Part shown: piece after piece, positions 18,179 to 28,191 of the stretch
How positions within the stretch are numbered: position 1 is the stretch's first letter
How the letters are laid out: every line of letters starts with the position of its first letter
NCBI GenBank assembly: GCA_002816575.1
Contig: MUCI01000038.1
Span: 1-63,816 of the forward strand
Direction: 5' to 3'
From: SAR202 cluster bacterium Casp-Chloro-G2
GTDB taxonomy: Bacteria > Chloroflexota > Dehalococcoidia > Lucifugimonadales > UBA3495
DNA: 63,816 nucleotides
The notes under the pieces: model-generated
Seen by the model: the letters and a program-made list of their open reading frames with translations, nothing else
The model's database searches: none
Told to the model about the DNA's origin: nothing
Position numbers and translations under genes: made by a program

Positions 18179-18214
18179 CCCCGTAAATAACCCCGTAAAT
18201 AACCCCGTAAATAA
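18179..18214 (+). repeat. Three perfect 12-base tandem repeats
   Basis: CCCCGTAAATAA occurs three times head to tail at 18179, 18191 and 18203 in the gap between the peptidase gene and efp. Each unit carries an in-frame TAA. Confidence 0.9.
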
Positions 18215-18251
18215 CAAAGGAGCCCGGTCCAGCCTATGGCGAGCGTCTTAG

Positions 18252-18260
18252 TGATACACT
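18252..18260 (+). promoter_or_regulatory. Extended -10 upstream of efp
   Basis: TGATACACT (TACACT at 18255-18260) about 90 bases before the efp ATG; no good -35. It would let efp be transcribed apart from the upstream genes. Confidence 0.35.
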
Positions 18261-18348
18261 CTCTACCGGAGATTGGAGTCTGTGATCTGCGGCGGCCCAT
18301 TCCCTCAGCAGGCAGGATCCCTCGACCCCAGACCCGGAGGAACCCCAG

Positions 18349-18915
18349 ATGAGCATCAACTTCAGCGACCTCAGCCGTGGGCTCGTGATTGAACTGGACG
18401 GCCAACCCTGGGAGGTGATGGACTACGAGCGCCACAAGATGCAGCAGAGGGCGCCCGTTACCCGCATCAAGATGAAGAACCTGCTGAGTGGAGCCGTGGT
18501 AGAGCGCACCTTCCAGCGTTATGACACCGGGTTCACGATGGCCGATATCGACACCAGGCCAACCCAGTACCTGTACACCGACGGTAACTTCTACTTCTTC
18601 ATGGACCAGGAGACTTTCGACCAATACGACCTGACCAAAGATATATTGGGAAGCTCTCTGGACTACCTGAAGGAACAGATGATGGTTGACGTGGTGCTCT
18701 ACAACGGCGCCGCGATCAGTGTGAAGCTGCCAACCCACGTGGAGCTGGAAGTGACCGAGACGCCGCCGTCATTCCGCGGCGACACCGCCCAGGGCGGAAA
18801 CAAGCCGGCCACGCTGGAGACCGGACTGCGCGTGACGGTCCCCATGTTCATCACTCCCGGGACGGTCATCCGGGTGGACACCCGCACCGGAGAGTACACC
18901 GAGCGCGTGAGCTAG
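18349..18915 (+). CDS. efp: Translation elongation factor P
   Basis: 188 residues, full length, three beta-barrel domains (KOW-like 1-64, OB 65-128, C-terminal OB with TPGTVIRVDTRTGEYTERV). EF-P enters the ribosomal E site and relieves stalling at polyproline. The tip loop that usually carries a modified Lys reads HKMQQRAP (29-36), so the residue expected at position 33-34 is Gln or Arg. GGAGG lies upstream of the ATG. xseA begins four bases after its stop. Confidence 0.95.
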   Translation: MSINFSDLSRGLVIELDGQPWEVMDYERHKMQQRAPVTRIKMKNLLSGAVVERTFQRYDTGFTMADIDTRPTQYLYTDGNFYFFMDQETFDQYDLTKDILGSSLDYLKEQMMVDVVLYNGAAISVKLPTHVELEVTETPPSFRGDTAQGGNKPATLETGLRVTVPMFITPGTVIRVDTRTGEYTERVS

Positions 18916-18918
18916 GCC

Positions 18919-20199
18919 GTGGCTGTCTACACCGTTAGCCAGGTTTCTTCACACATCAAGGAGTCGCTGGAATCCGACCCTTTGTTGACCGATCTGTGGA
19001 TCGTTGGGGAGGTTTCCGGACTAACTGCCTCGTCCGCAGGCCACCGCTATTTCAGCCTCAAAGACCGTGAAAGCCTGCTGCGTTGCGTCATGTTCCGCAA
19101 CCAACACGGCGTTAACCTGCTCGAAGAAGGCGCTTCGGTCTCGGTACATGGCCGCATAACTTTCTACACCCCGCGGGGCACCACCGACTTCAATGTCGAC
19201 ATAGCGATGCCCGAAGGTGCGGGGGAACTAGCATTGGAGTTGGAGCGGCTCAAGCAGAAATTGGCCGCTGAGGGTCTATTCGAGACGAGCCGCAAACGGC
19301 AACTGCCCAAGTTCCCCAAGAAAGTCGGTGTGGTGACGTCGCCCACCGGCGCTGTGTTTCACGACATTCAGAACGTCATGGCCCGCCGGTATCCTTTGGC
19401 TGAACTCGTCCTTTCGCCAACCATCGTCCAGGGGGCGGAGGCGGCGCCCAAGATTGCCGCGGCCCTGGAATTGCTGGACCGGGAGGGCGGCTGCGACGTG
19501 ATAATCGTTGGGCGCGGCGGCGGGTCCCTCGAGGACCTGTGGCCCTTCAACGAAGAGGTTGTGGCCAGGGCCATCTATGCCTGCAAAACGCCAGTGGTCA
19601 GCGCCGTGGGCCATGAGACTGATGAGACCATCGCCGACTATGTGGCCGACGTTCGGGCGCCGACCCCCTCAGCGGCCGCCGAGTTGGTAGTGCCCGACGC
19701 CTATGTGCTCCGGCGGGACCTCGATGTTGCCGCGTCACTGCTATTTCGAGTTTTGATGGACCAGACCTCGCGCGGCCGTTCCGACCTGTTGGAGGTCCGG
19801 CGCCGCATGGAACGGGGCCTGCCCGACACCCAAGACCTGCGTCGGCGAGTCGATGATCGGGGGCAGGTATTGGCGTCGGCGTCGTTAAGACTGCTCCGCG
19901 AGAACAAGGTCCAGGTCGAAGGAATCAGCCACCGGCTGCGAGCCTTGGACCCGGTGGCCACGTTGGGCCGGGGCTTCTCCATAGTGCAGCTTCCCGCCAC
20001 TGGGCTGGTGGTTTCCAGCGTTAAACAGGTCTCGAACGGCGACGCGCTGGAGATTACCGTGACCGATGGCGCAGTCCGGGCAGTGGCAGGGTCCGGTCCC
20101 GACTCAGCGTCTTCGGCCAAAGCGGCCTCGCCCCGAGAAAGCCAACCCAAACCGAAGGCCAAGCCGGCCCAGCCGAACGGGATGGCCCCGCTTTTGTAG
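18919..20199 (+). CDS. xseA: Exodeoxyribonuclease VII large subunit
   Basis: 426 residues, GTG start. N-terminal OB fold (LWIVGEVSGLTASSAGHRYFSLKD), catalytic region PKKVGVVTSPTGAVFHDI, IIVGRGGGSLEDLWPFNEE, SAVGHETDETIADYVADVRAPTPSAAAELV, then a coiled-coil stalk and C-terminal LGRGFSIV. With XseB it degrades single-stranded DNA to oligonucleotides in repair. The Pro/Lys/Ala-rich C-terminus (from about 395) is a disordered extension. Confidence 0.95.
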   Translation: MAVYTVSQVSSHIKESLESDPLLTDLWIVGEVSGLTASSAGHRYFSLKDRESLLRCVMFRNQHGVNLLEEGASVSVHGRITFYTPRGTTDFNVDIAMPEGAGELALELERLKQKLAAEGLFETSRKRQLPKFPKKVGVVTSPTGAVFHDIQNVMARRYPLAELVLSPTIVQGAEAAPKIAAALELLDREGGCDVIIVGRGGGSLEDLWPFNEEVVARAIYACKTPVVSAVGHETDETIADYVADVRAPTPSAAAELVVPDAYVLRRDLDVAASLLFRVLMDQTSRGRSDLLEVRRRMERGLPDTQDLRRRVDDRGQVLASASLRLLRENKVQVEGISHRLRALDPVATLGRGFSIVQLPATGLVVSSVKQVSNGDALEITVTDGAVRAVAGSGPDSASSAKAASPRESQPKPKAKPAQPNGMAPLL

Positions 20200-20290
20200 C
20201 GTCCACCCCCTTGCGGTTTCCGCGCTCTGCTGGCATGCTTGTGCCGCGGGGAAGTCGTCTCTGGAAAACCGCCCTGCAGGAGTCCAACCC

Positions 20291-20569
20291 ATGGCCAGAC
20301 CCCGGAAGCCCACGCCCGATCCTGATGCCGAGCAAGTCAGTTTTGAAGACTCATTTCACCGCCTGAGTGAGATGGCCGATCAACTGGAGGCGGGCGGCCT
20401 GACATTGGCCGAGGCCACCTCCCGTTTTGAAGAGGGGATGGAGTTGGTGAAGCACTGCAACGAGCTTTTGAATAACGCCGAACTGAAGATCACCGAACTG
20501 AAGGAGTCCTTCCGTTCAGATAGCGCGCAGAACGGGTTTGACGACCCGGACGATATGGATGAGGATTAG
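20291..20569 (+). CDS. xseB: Exodeoxyribonuclease VII small subunit
   Basis: 92 residues. Core VSFEDSFHRLSEMADQLEAG and LTLAEATSRFEEGMELVKHCNELLNNAELKI are typical of XseB, two helices that wrap on the XseA stalk. A charged acidic tail follows. The frame is open from 20066, but ATG 20291 has AGGAG seven bases upstream and gives the family length. It follows xseA by 91 bases. Confidence 0.93.
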   Translation: MARPRKPTPDPDAEQVSFEDSFHRLSEMADQLEAGGLTLAEATSRFEEGMELVKHCNELLNNAELKITELKESFRSDSAQNGFDDPDDMDED

Positions 20570-20617
20570 GAAGAACCGAGGCTCGGTGAATGTGTTGGGA
20601 GAGGTGTTGACCTAAGG

Positions 20618-21424
20618 ATGTTGAGTATCGGGTGGTTCTCCACCGGCCGGGGGGAAGGTTCTCGGGGGCTTCTCAGTTTCGTGCAGGAGCGCTTGGTTGA
20701 GACCGGCGCCGACGCCCGCATAGACTTTGTTTTCAGCAACCGGGAACGGGGCGAAGCCGAGGGTTCGGACGCGTTTTTCAAGCTGGTGGACGGCTACGGC
20801 ATCCCCCTCATCACCCATTCGTCATCGGCTTTCCGCAAGGCTGCGGGCGGCAGGTTCTCAGCACACCGCGATGAGTTCGACCGGCAGGTCATGGAAAAGT
20901 TGGCTGGGACCGGCGTGGACATCTGCGTGCTGGCCGGATACATGCTGATAGTCAGCGGCGAGTTGTGCCGCAAGTATCCCCTGCTCAACCTGCACCCCGC
21001 CCTTCCCGACGGCCCCACCGGAACCTGGCAAGAGGTCGTCTGGAGCTTGATTGAAACCAGGGCCGCCAAGACCGGGGCGATGGTGCACCTGGCCACGGAA
21101 GAGGTGGACCGGGGACCGGTCATCTCCTACGTGACGGTCCCGATTACCGGACCCGGTTTTGACCAGCTATGGGAGTCGTTCCAAGACCAAGACCTGGCCG
21201 GATTAAAGGAGACCGAGGGAGAGAATTTCCCGCTGTTTCAAGCGATCCGCAGGGAACAGTACCTGAGAGAGCCATATCTGCTTTTTGAGACGCTGCGGGC
21301 CGTGAGCCAAGGTGAGGTTTCTGTCGAAGGCGGGCAGGTCCTCGATACTTCCGGAGCGCCGCTGTCCCGGTCCATGCCTCACGGACTATGCCTTGACCGT
21401 CAGATCGCTGAAGCCATGTCATAG
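20618..21424 (+). CDS. Formyltransferase, PurN-like (GAR transformylase fold)
   Basis: 268 residues, longer than PurN (about 210). N-terminal region has IGWFSTGRGEGSRGLL and FVFSNRERGEAEGSD; the formyl-transferase core shows LAGYMLIVSGELCRKYPLLNLHPALP with the catalytic Asn and His, and EEVDRGPVI with the catalytic Asp. The fold transfers formyl from 10-formyl-tetrahydrofolate. The first loop differs from GSGTNLQA of PurN and the last 70 residues are extra, so the substrate may not be GAR. Start ATG 20618; TTG 20621 is also possible. Last gene of the plus-strand block. Confidence 0.75.
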   Translation: MLSIGWFSTGRGEGSRGLLSFVQERLVETGADARIDFVFSNRERGEAEGSDAFFKLVDGYGIPLITHSSSAFRKAAGGRFSAHRDEFDRQVMEKLAGTGVDICVLAGYMLIVSGELCRKYPLLNLHPALPDGPTGTWQEVVWSLIETRAAKTGAMVHLATEEVDRGPVISYVTVPITGPGFDQLWESFQDQDLAGLKETEGENFPLFQAIRREQYLREPYLLFETLRAVSQGEVSVEGGQVLDTSGAPLSRSMPHGLCLDRQIAEAMS

Positions 21425-21498
21425 GCGTGTGACTAATTAATGGGAACTTGGAACTACGCGGCAACCACGGCTGTCGGAATCGAGAGCGCGGTGTAGGG

Positions 21499-22800
21499 CT
21501 AGGCGGACTTCTTGAACGGATGCGCCGGCAGCTCGACAGTGTTGTCGTTGTCGTCGAACAATTCGGGCGGCCTGCTGCCTTCTATCGCTTCACGGTCCAC
21601 CACGCACCGGACCACATCGTCTAGCGATGGCAGGTCGTACATCACGTCCAACAGGGTGTCTTCGATAACATACCGCAGGCATCGAGCGCCGGTCTGTTGT
21701 TCCAGAGCGCGCTCCGCGGCGGCTTCTAGCGCTTGGGGAGTGAACTCCAATTCCACTCCGTCCATACTGAACAATTGCTCGTACTGCTTGACGATGGCGT
21801 TCTTTGGCTCGGTTAGCACTCGGATCAAAGAGGCTTTGTCCAGAGATTCCAATCCCACGGTGACGGGCAGTCGTCCGACCATCTCTGGGATGAACCCAAA
21901 CTCCAAGAGGTCTTCGGGAATCACCTGAGTCAGGCCGCTGCCATGGGGTGCCTTGCCGTTCCGCCCCCCGGCCAGAAAGCCCAATTGCGGCCCTCCGGAA
22001 CCCAGGCGTTTGGCGACGATCTCTTCCAGTCCGTCGAAGGCGCCGCCGCAGATAAACAGGATGTGGCGGGTGTCGATCTGTAGGAATTCTTGATGCGGAT
22101 GCTTCCGGCCGCCCTGGGGCGGGACGTTGGCGACGCAGCCCTCCACAATCTTCAATAGCTCTTGCTGCACGCCCTCGCCGGACACGTCACGGGTGATGGA
22201 CCGGTTCAGGCCCTCTTTGCGGGCGATCTTGTCCAGCTCGTCGATGTAGATGATGCCGTGTTCGGCCCGTGTGACGTCCCAATCGGCGGCCTGGATCAGC
22301 CTGAGCAGAATGTTTTCCACGTCCTCGCCGACGTATCCCGACTCGGTGAGGGAAGTGGCGTCGCAGACGGCGAAAGGCACGTCGAGGGTGCGTGCCAGGG
22401 TCTCAGCCAAGAGGGTCTTGCCGCAGCCGGTGGGGCCAACCAGCAGGATATTGCTCTTCTGGAGTTCCACTTCCGAATCGGAACGCTGGTGACCGTTCCA
22501 GATCCGCTTGAAGTGGTTGTAGACCGCCACGCTTAGGACTTTCTTGGCCTTCTCCTGTCCGACCACATAGGTGTCCAGGTGGGCGTAGATCTCCCGCGGA
22601 GCCAAGGGCCTGGCGGGTAAGTATTTCGTGGCGATGGCCGGAGTCTCCTCTTCCACCACCTGCCCCAAGACCCTGATGCAGTCATAACAGACCGCAGCGG
22701 CCCCCTTCCCAGCGACAACCATGTCCGACTGGGGTTGGGCCTTCTCGCAGAACGAACATCTGGGAAGCCTGGTTCCGCCCCTACCGTTAGCCACACTCAC
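21499..22800 (-). CDS. clpX: ClpX, ATP-dependent unfoldase of the Clp protease
   Basis: 433 residues, GTG start with GAGGGG just upstream. Zinc-binding domain with C15, C18, C38, C41; AAA+ core with Walker [13 protein letters not shown], Walker [11 protein letters not shown], the pore-loop region and sensor motifs ([12 protein letters not shown] appears as [12 protein letters not shown]). ClpX unfolds substrates and feeds them to ClpP. Downstream of clpP in the classical order tig-clpP-clpX, 37 bases apart. Confidence 0.97.
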   Translation of the reverse strand: MSVANGRGGTRLPRCSFCEKAQPQSDMVVAGKGAAAVCYDCIRVLGQVVEEETPAIATKYLPARPLAPREIYAHLDTYVVGQEKAKKVLSVAVYNHFKRIWNGHQRSDSEVELQKSNILLVGPTGCGKTLLAETLARTLDVPFAVCDATSLTESGYVGEDVENILLRLIQAADWDVTRAEHGIIYIDELDKIARKEGLNRSITRDVSGEGVQQELLKIVEGCVANVPPQGGRKHPHQEFLQIDTRHILFICGGAFDGLEEIVAKRLGSGGPQLGFLAGGRNGKAPHGSGLTQVIPEDLLEFGFIPEMVGRLPVTVGLESLDKASLIRVLTEPKNAIVKQYEQLFSMDGVELEFTPQALEAAAERALEQQTGARCLRYVIEDTLLDVMYDLPSLDDVVRCVVDREAIEGSRPPELFDDNDNTVELPAHPFKKSA

Positions 22801-22837
22801 CCCTCGAAACCTACGCCAGATTTAAAATCGGAATCGC

Positions 22838-23476
22838 TTATGACTCGTCTTCCTCAGCTTTGGAGCCAAGTATCTCGTCCACCAATGAATATTCCAACGC
22901 CTGTTCGGCAGTCAGGTAGTAGTCGCGGTCGGTATCCCGGGCAATCTTGTCGTAGGTCTGTCCCGTGTTCTCGGAGAGCATGGTCCGAATCTTGTCTTGC
23001 AGCCGGATGATCTCCCGGGCCGCGATCTCGATGTCGGATGCCTGACCTTGGGCGCCGCCCAATGGCTGGTGCATGTGAACGGTGGAGTTGGGCAGCACGT
23101 AGCGCTTGCCCTTTTGGCCGCCCGAAAGCAGGATGGTCGCCATGCTCGCCGCCATGCCGATGCAGATGGTGGAGACCTCTGGCTTGATCAAGTGCATGGT
23201 GTCGTAGATGGCCAGGCCGGCGCTGATCACGCCGCCAGGACTATTGATGTACAGGTTGATGCCCTTGTCCGGGTCCTCCCGCTCAAGGAACAACAGCTGG
23301 GCGATGATGACGTTGGCAACCTGGTCGTTGATCGGGGTGCCTAAGAAGATGATTCGCTCTTTCAACAGCAGAGAATATATGTCGAAAGCCCGCTCGCCCC
23401 TTGGGCTGGTTTCGATGACCATGGGGACGATGTTTTGCGGGGTGAATAATCCGTTGGAATTTGGGACTTGTTGCAT
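22838..23476 (-). CDS. clpP: ClpP protease subunit
   Basis: 212 residues. Catalytic Ser111 (GMAASMAT), His136 (MHQPLGG) and Asp about 185 (DTDRDYYL), with INSPGG at 78-83. Forms the tetradecameric protease chamber. AGGAG-type site before the ATG (GGAGCGCACC). 44 bases after tig on the same strand. Confidence 0.97.
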   Translation of the reverse strand: MQQVPNSNGLFTPQNIVPMVIETSPRGERAFDIYSLLLKERIIFLGTPINDQVANVIIAQLLFLEREDPDKGINLYINSPGGVISAGLAIYDTMHLIKPEVSTICIGMAASMATILLSGGQKGKRYVLPNSTVHMHQPLGGAQGQASDIEIAAREIIRLQDKIRTMLSENTGQTYDKIARDTDRDYYLTAEQALEYSLVDEILGSKAEEDES

Positions 23477-23520
23477 CGAGGTGCGCTCCTTACTCGGTTC
23501 TTTAACACTCGGATCTTTAA

Positions 23521-24924
23521 CTAAGTGGCATCTTCTGCCGGTGTTGATTCATCTTCCGGCTGGGCTTCGTTATCCGTATCCGCTTGGGGTTCTTCGATTG
23601 AGGATTCAGTTGGGGCTTCGGCGGCTGGGGCGGCGGACGCCTTCCCTTGGGTTATCTCAACCAGCCGGGCCATGATCTTCCGGTTCAGCAGGCCGGACCT
23701 GATCGAGTCCAGCGCGTTCTGGGTGCTGAGGGCCTGCCTCATGGTGGAATCTTCCGAATCACCCCCGTTGGAGGCGATCAGATTGTCGATCTCTGCCTGA
23801 ACTTCCTCATCGGAGACCTCAATCTCTTCGACGTCGGCCAATTTCCGGAGGAGCAGCATGGTGTTCAAGCGGTCTTCAGCTTGAGGCTTCATCTGCTCCC
23901 TTAGTTCCTCGGCGGTCTGGCCCATGTAACTAAGGTAGAGTTCCATGTCCATACGCTGGTTGCGCAGGGCACGTTCACGCTCCTCGTACATTAGATCCAA
24001 TTCACGCTCGTAGACCAGTTCTGAGGCCTGGATTTTAGCCAGTTTCTTGATCTCGTCAAGGCTGGACTGCTCCATGCGGCGATTGGCGGCGGCTTCAGCC
24101 TCGTCGTGAAGACGCTGCCGGACGTGATTCGAAAGGGCCTCCAGGCTTTCAAAACCCTCCCGGACCCCCTTGGCAAATTCGTCGTCCAGTTCCGGAAGGC
24201 TCTTGGCTTTGATGGAGATCACGTCAACATCGAACCGGCATTCCTTCCCGGCGTACTCTTGCTGCGGGTAGTCGTCGGGGACGTTCAGGGTGAATTCCTT
24301 GGACTCGCCCTCGGACATGCCTTCAAGGTTGGCGGAGAAGCCGGGCAGAGGCAGATTGTTGTCCTCCTGGGGAATGAAGTCGATGCCTTCATCCTCGATA
24401 GCCTGTTCCCCGCCGATGTTCCCCTTAACGTTCAAGGTCACCAGATCGCCAAATGCGACCGGGCGGTCCACTGGCTCCCAGGGGGCGGACTCGAATCGCA
24501 AGTCCTCGAGAACGTGTTCGACCTGCTCGTCGGTGACTTCCACCTCTTCCTTGTCCAAGCGGATCGACTGGAACTCCCCCAGCTCCACGATGGGCTCCAA
24601 CGGCACCACCGCTTTGAATGATACGGGAGCCATGTCAATCACTTCTAGCCGCGGTTCCATGAACGCCTGGATGTCTTCATCTTTCAAGACCTTGTCCAGG
24701 GACTCGGGAATCATGAATTCCAAGGCCTCGTGGACCAGCGCTTCCCGGCCCATGTGACTTTCAACGATCGACCGGGGGGCTTTGCCGGGGCGGAACCCGG
24801 GGATGCGGACGCGGCTTGCCACCCTTCTATAGGAACGGTTGAGGAACGGCTCCTCATCTTCGGCATCCATGGAAATCGTGAGGGTGACCTCAGTGTTTGT
24901 AACTGTGTCCCTTGTTACGTTCAA
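23521..24924 (-). CDS. tig: Trigger factor
   Basis: 467 residues. Ribosome-binding N-terminal domain with the signature GFRPGKAP, a central FKBP-like PPIase domain ([16 protein letters not shown]) and a helical C-terminal chaperone domain, ending in an Ala/Glu/Asp-rich tail of about 50 residues. It binds nascent chains at the ribosome exit. The frame is open to 25014, but the family start is [14 protein letters not shown]; a TTG at 24924 with GAGAAGAG a few bases upstream fits best. An extended -10 promoter lies about 120 bases upstream. Confidence 0.93.
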   Translation of the reverse strand: MNVTRDTVTNTEVTLTISMDAEDEEPFLNRSYRRVASRVRIPGFRPGKAPRSIVESHMGREALVHEALEFMIPESLDKVLKDEDIQAFMEPRLEVIDMAPVSFKAVVPLEPIVELGEFQSIRLDKEEVEVTDEQVEHVLEDLRFESAPWEPVDRPVAFGDLVTLNVKGNIGGEQAIEDEGIDFIPQEDNNLPLPGFSANLEGMSEGESKEFTLNVPDDYPQQEYAGKECRFDVDVISIKAKSLPELDDEFAKGVREGFESLEALSNHVRQRLHDEAEAAANRRMEQSSLDEIKKLAKIQASELVYERELDLMYEERERALRNQRMDMELYLSYMGQTAEELREQMKPQAEDRLNTMLLLRKLADVEEIEVSDEEVQAEIDNLIASNGGDSEDSTMRQALSTQNALDSIRSGLLNRKIMARLVEITQGKASAAPAAEAPTESSIEEPQADTDNEAQPEDESTPAEDAT

Positions 24925-25046
24925 CGACTCTTCTCTCCGTTTCGTAGCCTGAGCTGGAACAAATTGGGGCTGAAACAACAGCCGGGAAATGGGCATCCCA
25001 AACTGCGGGCGCAAGAGTGGCCCGGCGGCGTGTTCGGGTAGACACG

Positions 25047-25055
25047 ATTATAGCA
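25047..25055 (-). promoter_or_regulatory. Extended -10 promoter for tig-clpP-clpX
   Basis: TGCTATAAT on the minus strand (TATAAT at 25052-25047). Transcription would begin near 25040, about 116 bases before the TTG start. Confidence 0.55.
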
Positions 25056-25268
25056 TACCTGAGCGTTAATCCCATCCCGATTCGGCGGACTGGATGACGC
25101 CTGATAGCGGGCTGCCTACCCGGTTATTTCCTGATGGTTGTGCCTGTTCGCCCGGCCCGGCCTGGCTGAGCATTTGATTATCAGGCCGGCAACCGTCCGA
25201 TAAGGCAGGGCATAGACGGCCCCAAAAAGGCCCGAACCCGGTGATAGATCGGCCGCCCCGCTTTGGAC

Positions 25269-25310
25269 ATTTCTTATATTTAGACCAAAATTAACATAAG
25301 TCTAAGAAAT
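25269..25310. repeat. AT-rich inverted repeat between tig and rsmH
   Basis: TTAGAC (25280-25285) pairs with GTCTAA (25300-25305), and ATTTCT (25269-25274) with AGAAAT (25305-25310). It sits in an AT-rich island of a 640-base gap (24925-25565) and could be an operator. The rest of the gap shows no gene I can support. Confidence 0.4.
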
Positions 25311-25565
25311 TACTAAAATTGCACCCAAATTCCATTGACCATTATGTCCATCAGTTGTTAATCTCAGGTGCACCCCGATCGGCGATCGGGACGCCGGGCA
25401 GCAGGATTCCCGGGGAATATCCCGCGGTGTGCTTGGGTTGTTGGCGAGAGTTTTGCCGGAATCCCCCAGTTAAAAGCATCCTCGCCCCGGCCGGATGATG
25501 CAACGGGCAGTTGTCAATAGAAGTGATGTGGGCGCTGTGGTAATTACAGCGAATGGGAGCGGCGG

Positions 25566-26636
25566 GTGACGCTGGCAACTCAAATTAGAACCGTTGGGGA
25601 AAGAACCACCGAAACCGGTGGGACGTCATTCGCTTGGCAAACGGGGCATATGGGCCTGACCATGAATCATTCCGGCAGCCATAAATTAGACCTCTTCCAA
25701 ACCGGAGACCAGGGACACATAACCCACCTTCCGGTGCTTCTGGCTGAATCCCTGAGCGCATTGATGCTGCGAGAGAACGGCGTGTACGTCGATGGGACCG
25801 CCGGAGAGGGCGGCCACTCCCAGGCCATCCTCCTGTCCGAACCCCCGGTCAGGTCCGTATTAGGGATCGACCGGGACCGGCGCTCTTTGGCGACGGCCCA
25901 GTTGCGGCTGGCCGAGTTCGGCAGCCGTTTCGTTCCCGTCTCCGGCAACTACTCGGATATGGCCTCCCTGGCCGAAGAAAACGGGATGTCCAGTGTGGAT
26001 GGAGTACTTTTAGACCTGGGTTTCTCATCCCGACAGGTCGAACTCCCTGGCTACGGTCTGAGTTTTCAGACCGACGAGCCGCTGGACATGCGCTACGACC
26101 CGGACGGCGATATCACCGCCGAAGAGATAGTGAACACCTACGAGGAACGCGAGCTTGGCCAGCTCATACGGCGTTACGGGGAAGAACCCCGTGGCATGAG
26201 CATCGCCAGGGCCATCGTCAAGCAGCGGCCCGTAACCACCACCGGCCAATTGGCTTCCCTCATTGAATCGGTAGTGGGACGCCGGCCCGGTCAACGGGTC
26301 AATCCGGCAACCAAGACTTTCCAAGCCCTCCGCATCGCCGTGAACGACGAACTCACCAATGTCGGGCAGGGTCTTGATGCCGCGGTCGGGCTGCTCGCCA
26401 CCGGCGGGCGGTTGGCGGTGATCAGCTATCACAGTTTGGAAGACCGAATCATCAAATCGTTCTTTAATCGAGAGGCGGCCACCTGCGTCTGCCCTCCCAG
26501 CCTGCCGGTGTGCGTCTGCAACCAGACGCCGCGGCTAAAGATCATCAACCGGCGGGTTATCAAACCGTCGGAGGCAGAGGTCCAAACCAATCCCCGGAGC
26601 CGCAGCGCCAAGTTGCGGACCGCCGAGAGAATCTAG
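25566..26636 (+). CDS. rsmH: 16S rRNA m4C1402 methyltransferase RsmH (MraW)
   Basis: 356 residues if it starts at GTG 25566 (GGGAG upstream); ATG 25650 or 25662 would give a more usual N-terminus. Family motifs: HLPVLLAESL, VDGTAGEGGHS (SAM binding), GIDRDRRSL, GVLLDLGFSSRQ, GLSFQTDEPLDMRYD, FQALRIAVNDEL and the SYHSLEDRIIKSFF segment. It methylates N4 of C1402 in 16S rRNA. In most bacteria it opens the division and cell-wall (dcw) cluster; here the next gene is ftsA. Confidence 0.93.
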   Translation: MTLATQIRTVGERTTETGGTSFAWQTGHMGLTMNHSGSHKLDLFQTGDQGHITHLPVLLAESLSALMLRENGVYVDGTAGEGGHSQAILLSEPPVRSVLGIDRDRRSLATAQLRLAEFGSRFVPVSGNYSDMASLAEENGMSSVDGVLLDLGFSSRQVELPGYGLSFQTDEPLDMRYDPDGDITAEEIVNTYEERELGQLIRRYGEEPRGMSIARAIVKQRPVTTTGQLASLIESVVGRRPGQRVNPATKTFQALRIAVNDELTNVGQGLDAAVGLLATGGRLAVISYHSLEDRIIKSFFNREAATCVCPPSLPVCVCNQTPRLKIINRRVIKPSEAEVQTNPRSRSAKLRTAERI

Positions 26637-26759
26637 CCGGAAGGCTAATCAATATTGAGATAAGCGGACCCTGTTAGAGAGGGCCGCGACTGCAAGACCA
26701 GTCCTAACACAGAACGGGCAAACACGGGAACAACCGGAGAACATAAGGAAGGTGACAGG

Positions 26760-28016
26760 TTGGCAAGAGATACGTTCTATACCGCGGTAGACATTGGGAC
26801 CGATAAAGTTACCTCCATCATGGCGCGGGTGGGTACTGAGGGAGAGCTCAAGGTGCTCGGTACCGGAGTTGTAACTTCTCAGGGCATGCAGAAGGGACGG
26901 ATCGAGAATCTGGACGAGGTCCGAGAGGCCGTCCAGTCGTCCATGGAAGAGGCCCAGCGCTACGTCGGAAAGGGGGCTTCCACCGGTGTTTACACCAGCG
27001 TCACCGGCACTCATCTGAGTTCACTGAACACCAAAGAGATCGTGGACAACCCCAACGACGTTGGCGACATCTCCGGCAAGTTGTTGGACCGCTTGCTCCG
27101 CGGTTCCTTCCCGGACGTGGGACCGGGCCAAGAAGTGCTGCACGTCATACCCATCGGCTACCACGTCGACGGCATGTCCGGTATCCGCAATCCAGTGGGA
27201 CTTCACGGCAGCCTGGTGGAGGTGGAAGCCCACGTTGTGATTGGAGACGCCGTCACGCTGAAGAACACGGTTAGAGTGATCGAGGCCAACAAGGCTTCGG
27301 TGAAAAGCATGGTGCTGCACTCTTTGGCGTCCGCCGAGTCTACTCTTACCGGCGACGAACGTGAGATGGGCGTGGTCCTGGTGGACATCGGTGGCGGGAC
27401 TACCGACATCGCGATCTACCGCCAGGGACAGCCGTGGTATTCGGCGGTGATTCCGGTGGGCGGCAGCCAACTGACCCGTGACCTGTCGGTGGCACTCAAA
27501 ACACCGATGTACATGACCGAAGAGATGAAGATCAAATGGGGCAGCGTGATGCCCGAATCCATCCCCGCCGACCAACAGGTGGTGATCCCCAGCTTCCAAG
27601 GACAGCCCAAACATTCGCTGTCCCGCCGGGTCCTGTGCGAGCCATTGCACGCCAGGATGATGGAGCTGATCAAGATGATCGTATTGAAGGTGAGGCAGTC
27701 CGGACTTAGAGAGTTCCCCGCAGCCGGTATCGTGCTGACCGGCGGCGGAGCGGAGATGACCGGGCTGGCGGAATTGGTCCAAAAAACCCTGGGTGGACAG
27801 GTCCGTATCGCCTACCCGGAGGGCATCGCCGGACTGCCGGCACAGCTCAGGAAACCGGCCTTCTCAGCCTCTGTGGGTCTGCTTCTCTGGGGGATCAAGC
27901 ACCAGGGCGAGACACGGTCTTCCTTGAACGGAAAGAACGGAGGCCGATCGATAATGGGTAACAAATCTTGGCGATGGGGGTTGGGCAGGAAAAACTCGGC
28001 AGCAGCAAATAGATGA
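26760..28016 (+). CDS. ftsA: Cell division protein FtsA
   Basis: 418 residues, TTG start with AAGGAAGGTGA upstream. Actin fold: phosphate 1 AVDIGTDKVTSIMA, the 1C subdomain (VTGTHLSSLNTKEI), phosphate 2 VLVDIGGGTTDIAIY, adenosine motif LTGGGAEMTGL. The last 30 residues (NKSWRWGLGRKN) could form the amphipathic membrane anchor. It tethers FtsZ to the membrane. 123 bases after rsmH and 175 before ftsZ. Confidence 0.92.
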   Translation: MARDTFYTAVDIGTDKVTSIMARVGTEGELKVLGTGVVTSQGMQKGRIENLDEVREAVQSSMEEAQRYVGKGASTGVYTSVTGTHLSSLNTKEIVDNPNDVGDISGKLLDRLLRGSFPDVGPGQEVLHVIPIGYHVDGMSGIRNPVGLHGSLVEVEAHVVIGDAVTLKNTVRVIEANKASVKSMVLHSLASAESTLTGDEREMGVVLVDIGGGTTDIAIYRQGQPWYSAVIPVGGSQLTRDLSVALKTPMYMTEEMKIKWGSVMPESIPADQQVVIPSFQGQPKHSLSRRVLCEPLHARMMELIKMIVLKVRQSGLREFPAAGIVLTGGGAEMTGLAELVQKTLGGQVRIAYPEGIAGLPAQLRKPAFSASVGLLLWGIKHQGETRSSLNGKNGGRSIMGNKSWRWGLGRKNSAAANR

Positions 28017-28191
28017 ACCGGCGGCCACCTAGCCGCCGACGCCGAACATTCGCGCCGGCGCTCCGGGTTCTACCCGGACAACGGACCCGGTAAGATCGGA
28101 CCCAAGACTCGTAGCAGCCAAACAAAACTTAAAGGGAGCCGGGATGACGGCTCCAATACCAAAACGATGATGAAGATGTGGAGGCCCTAGA

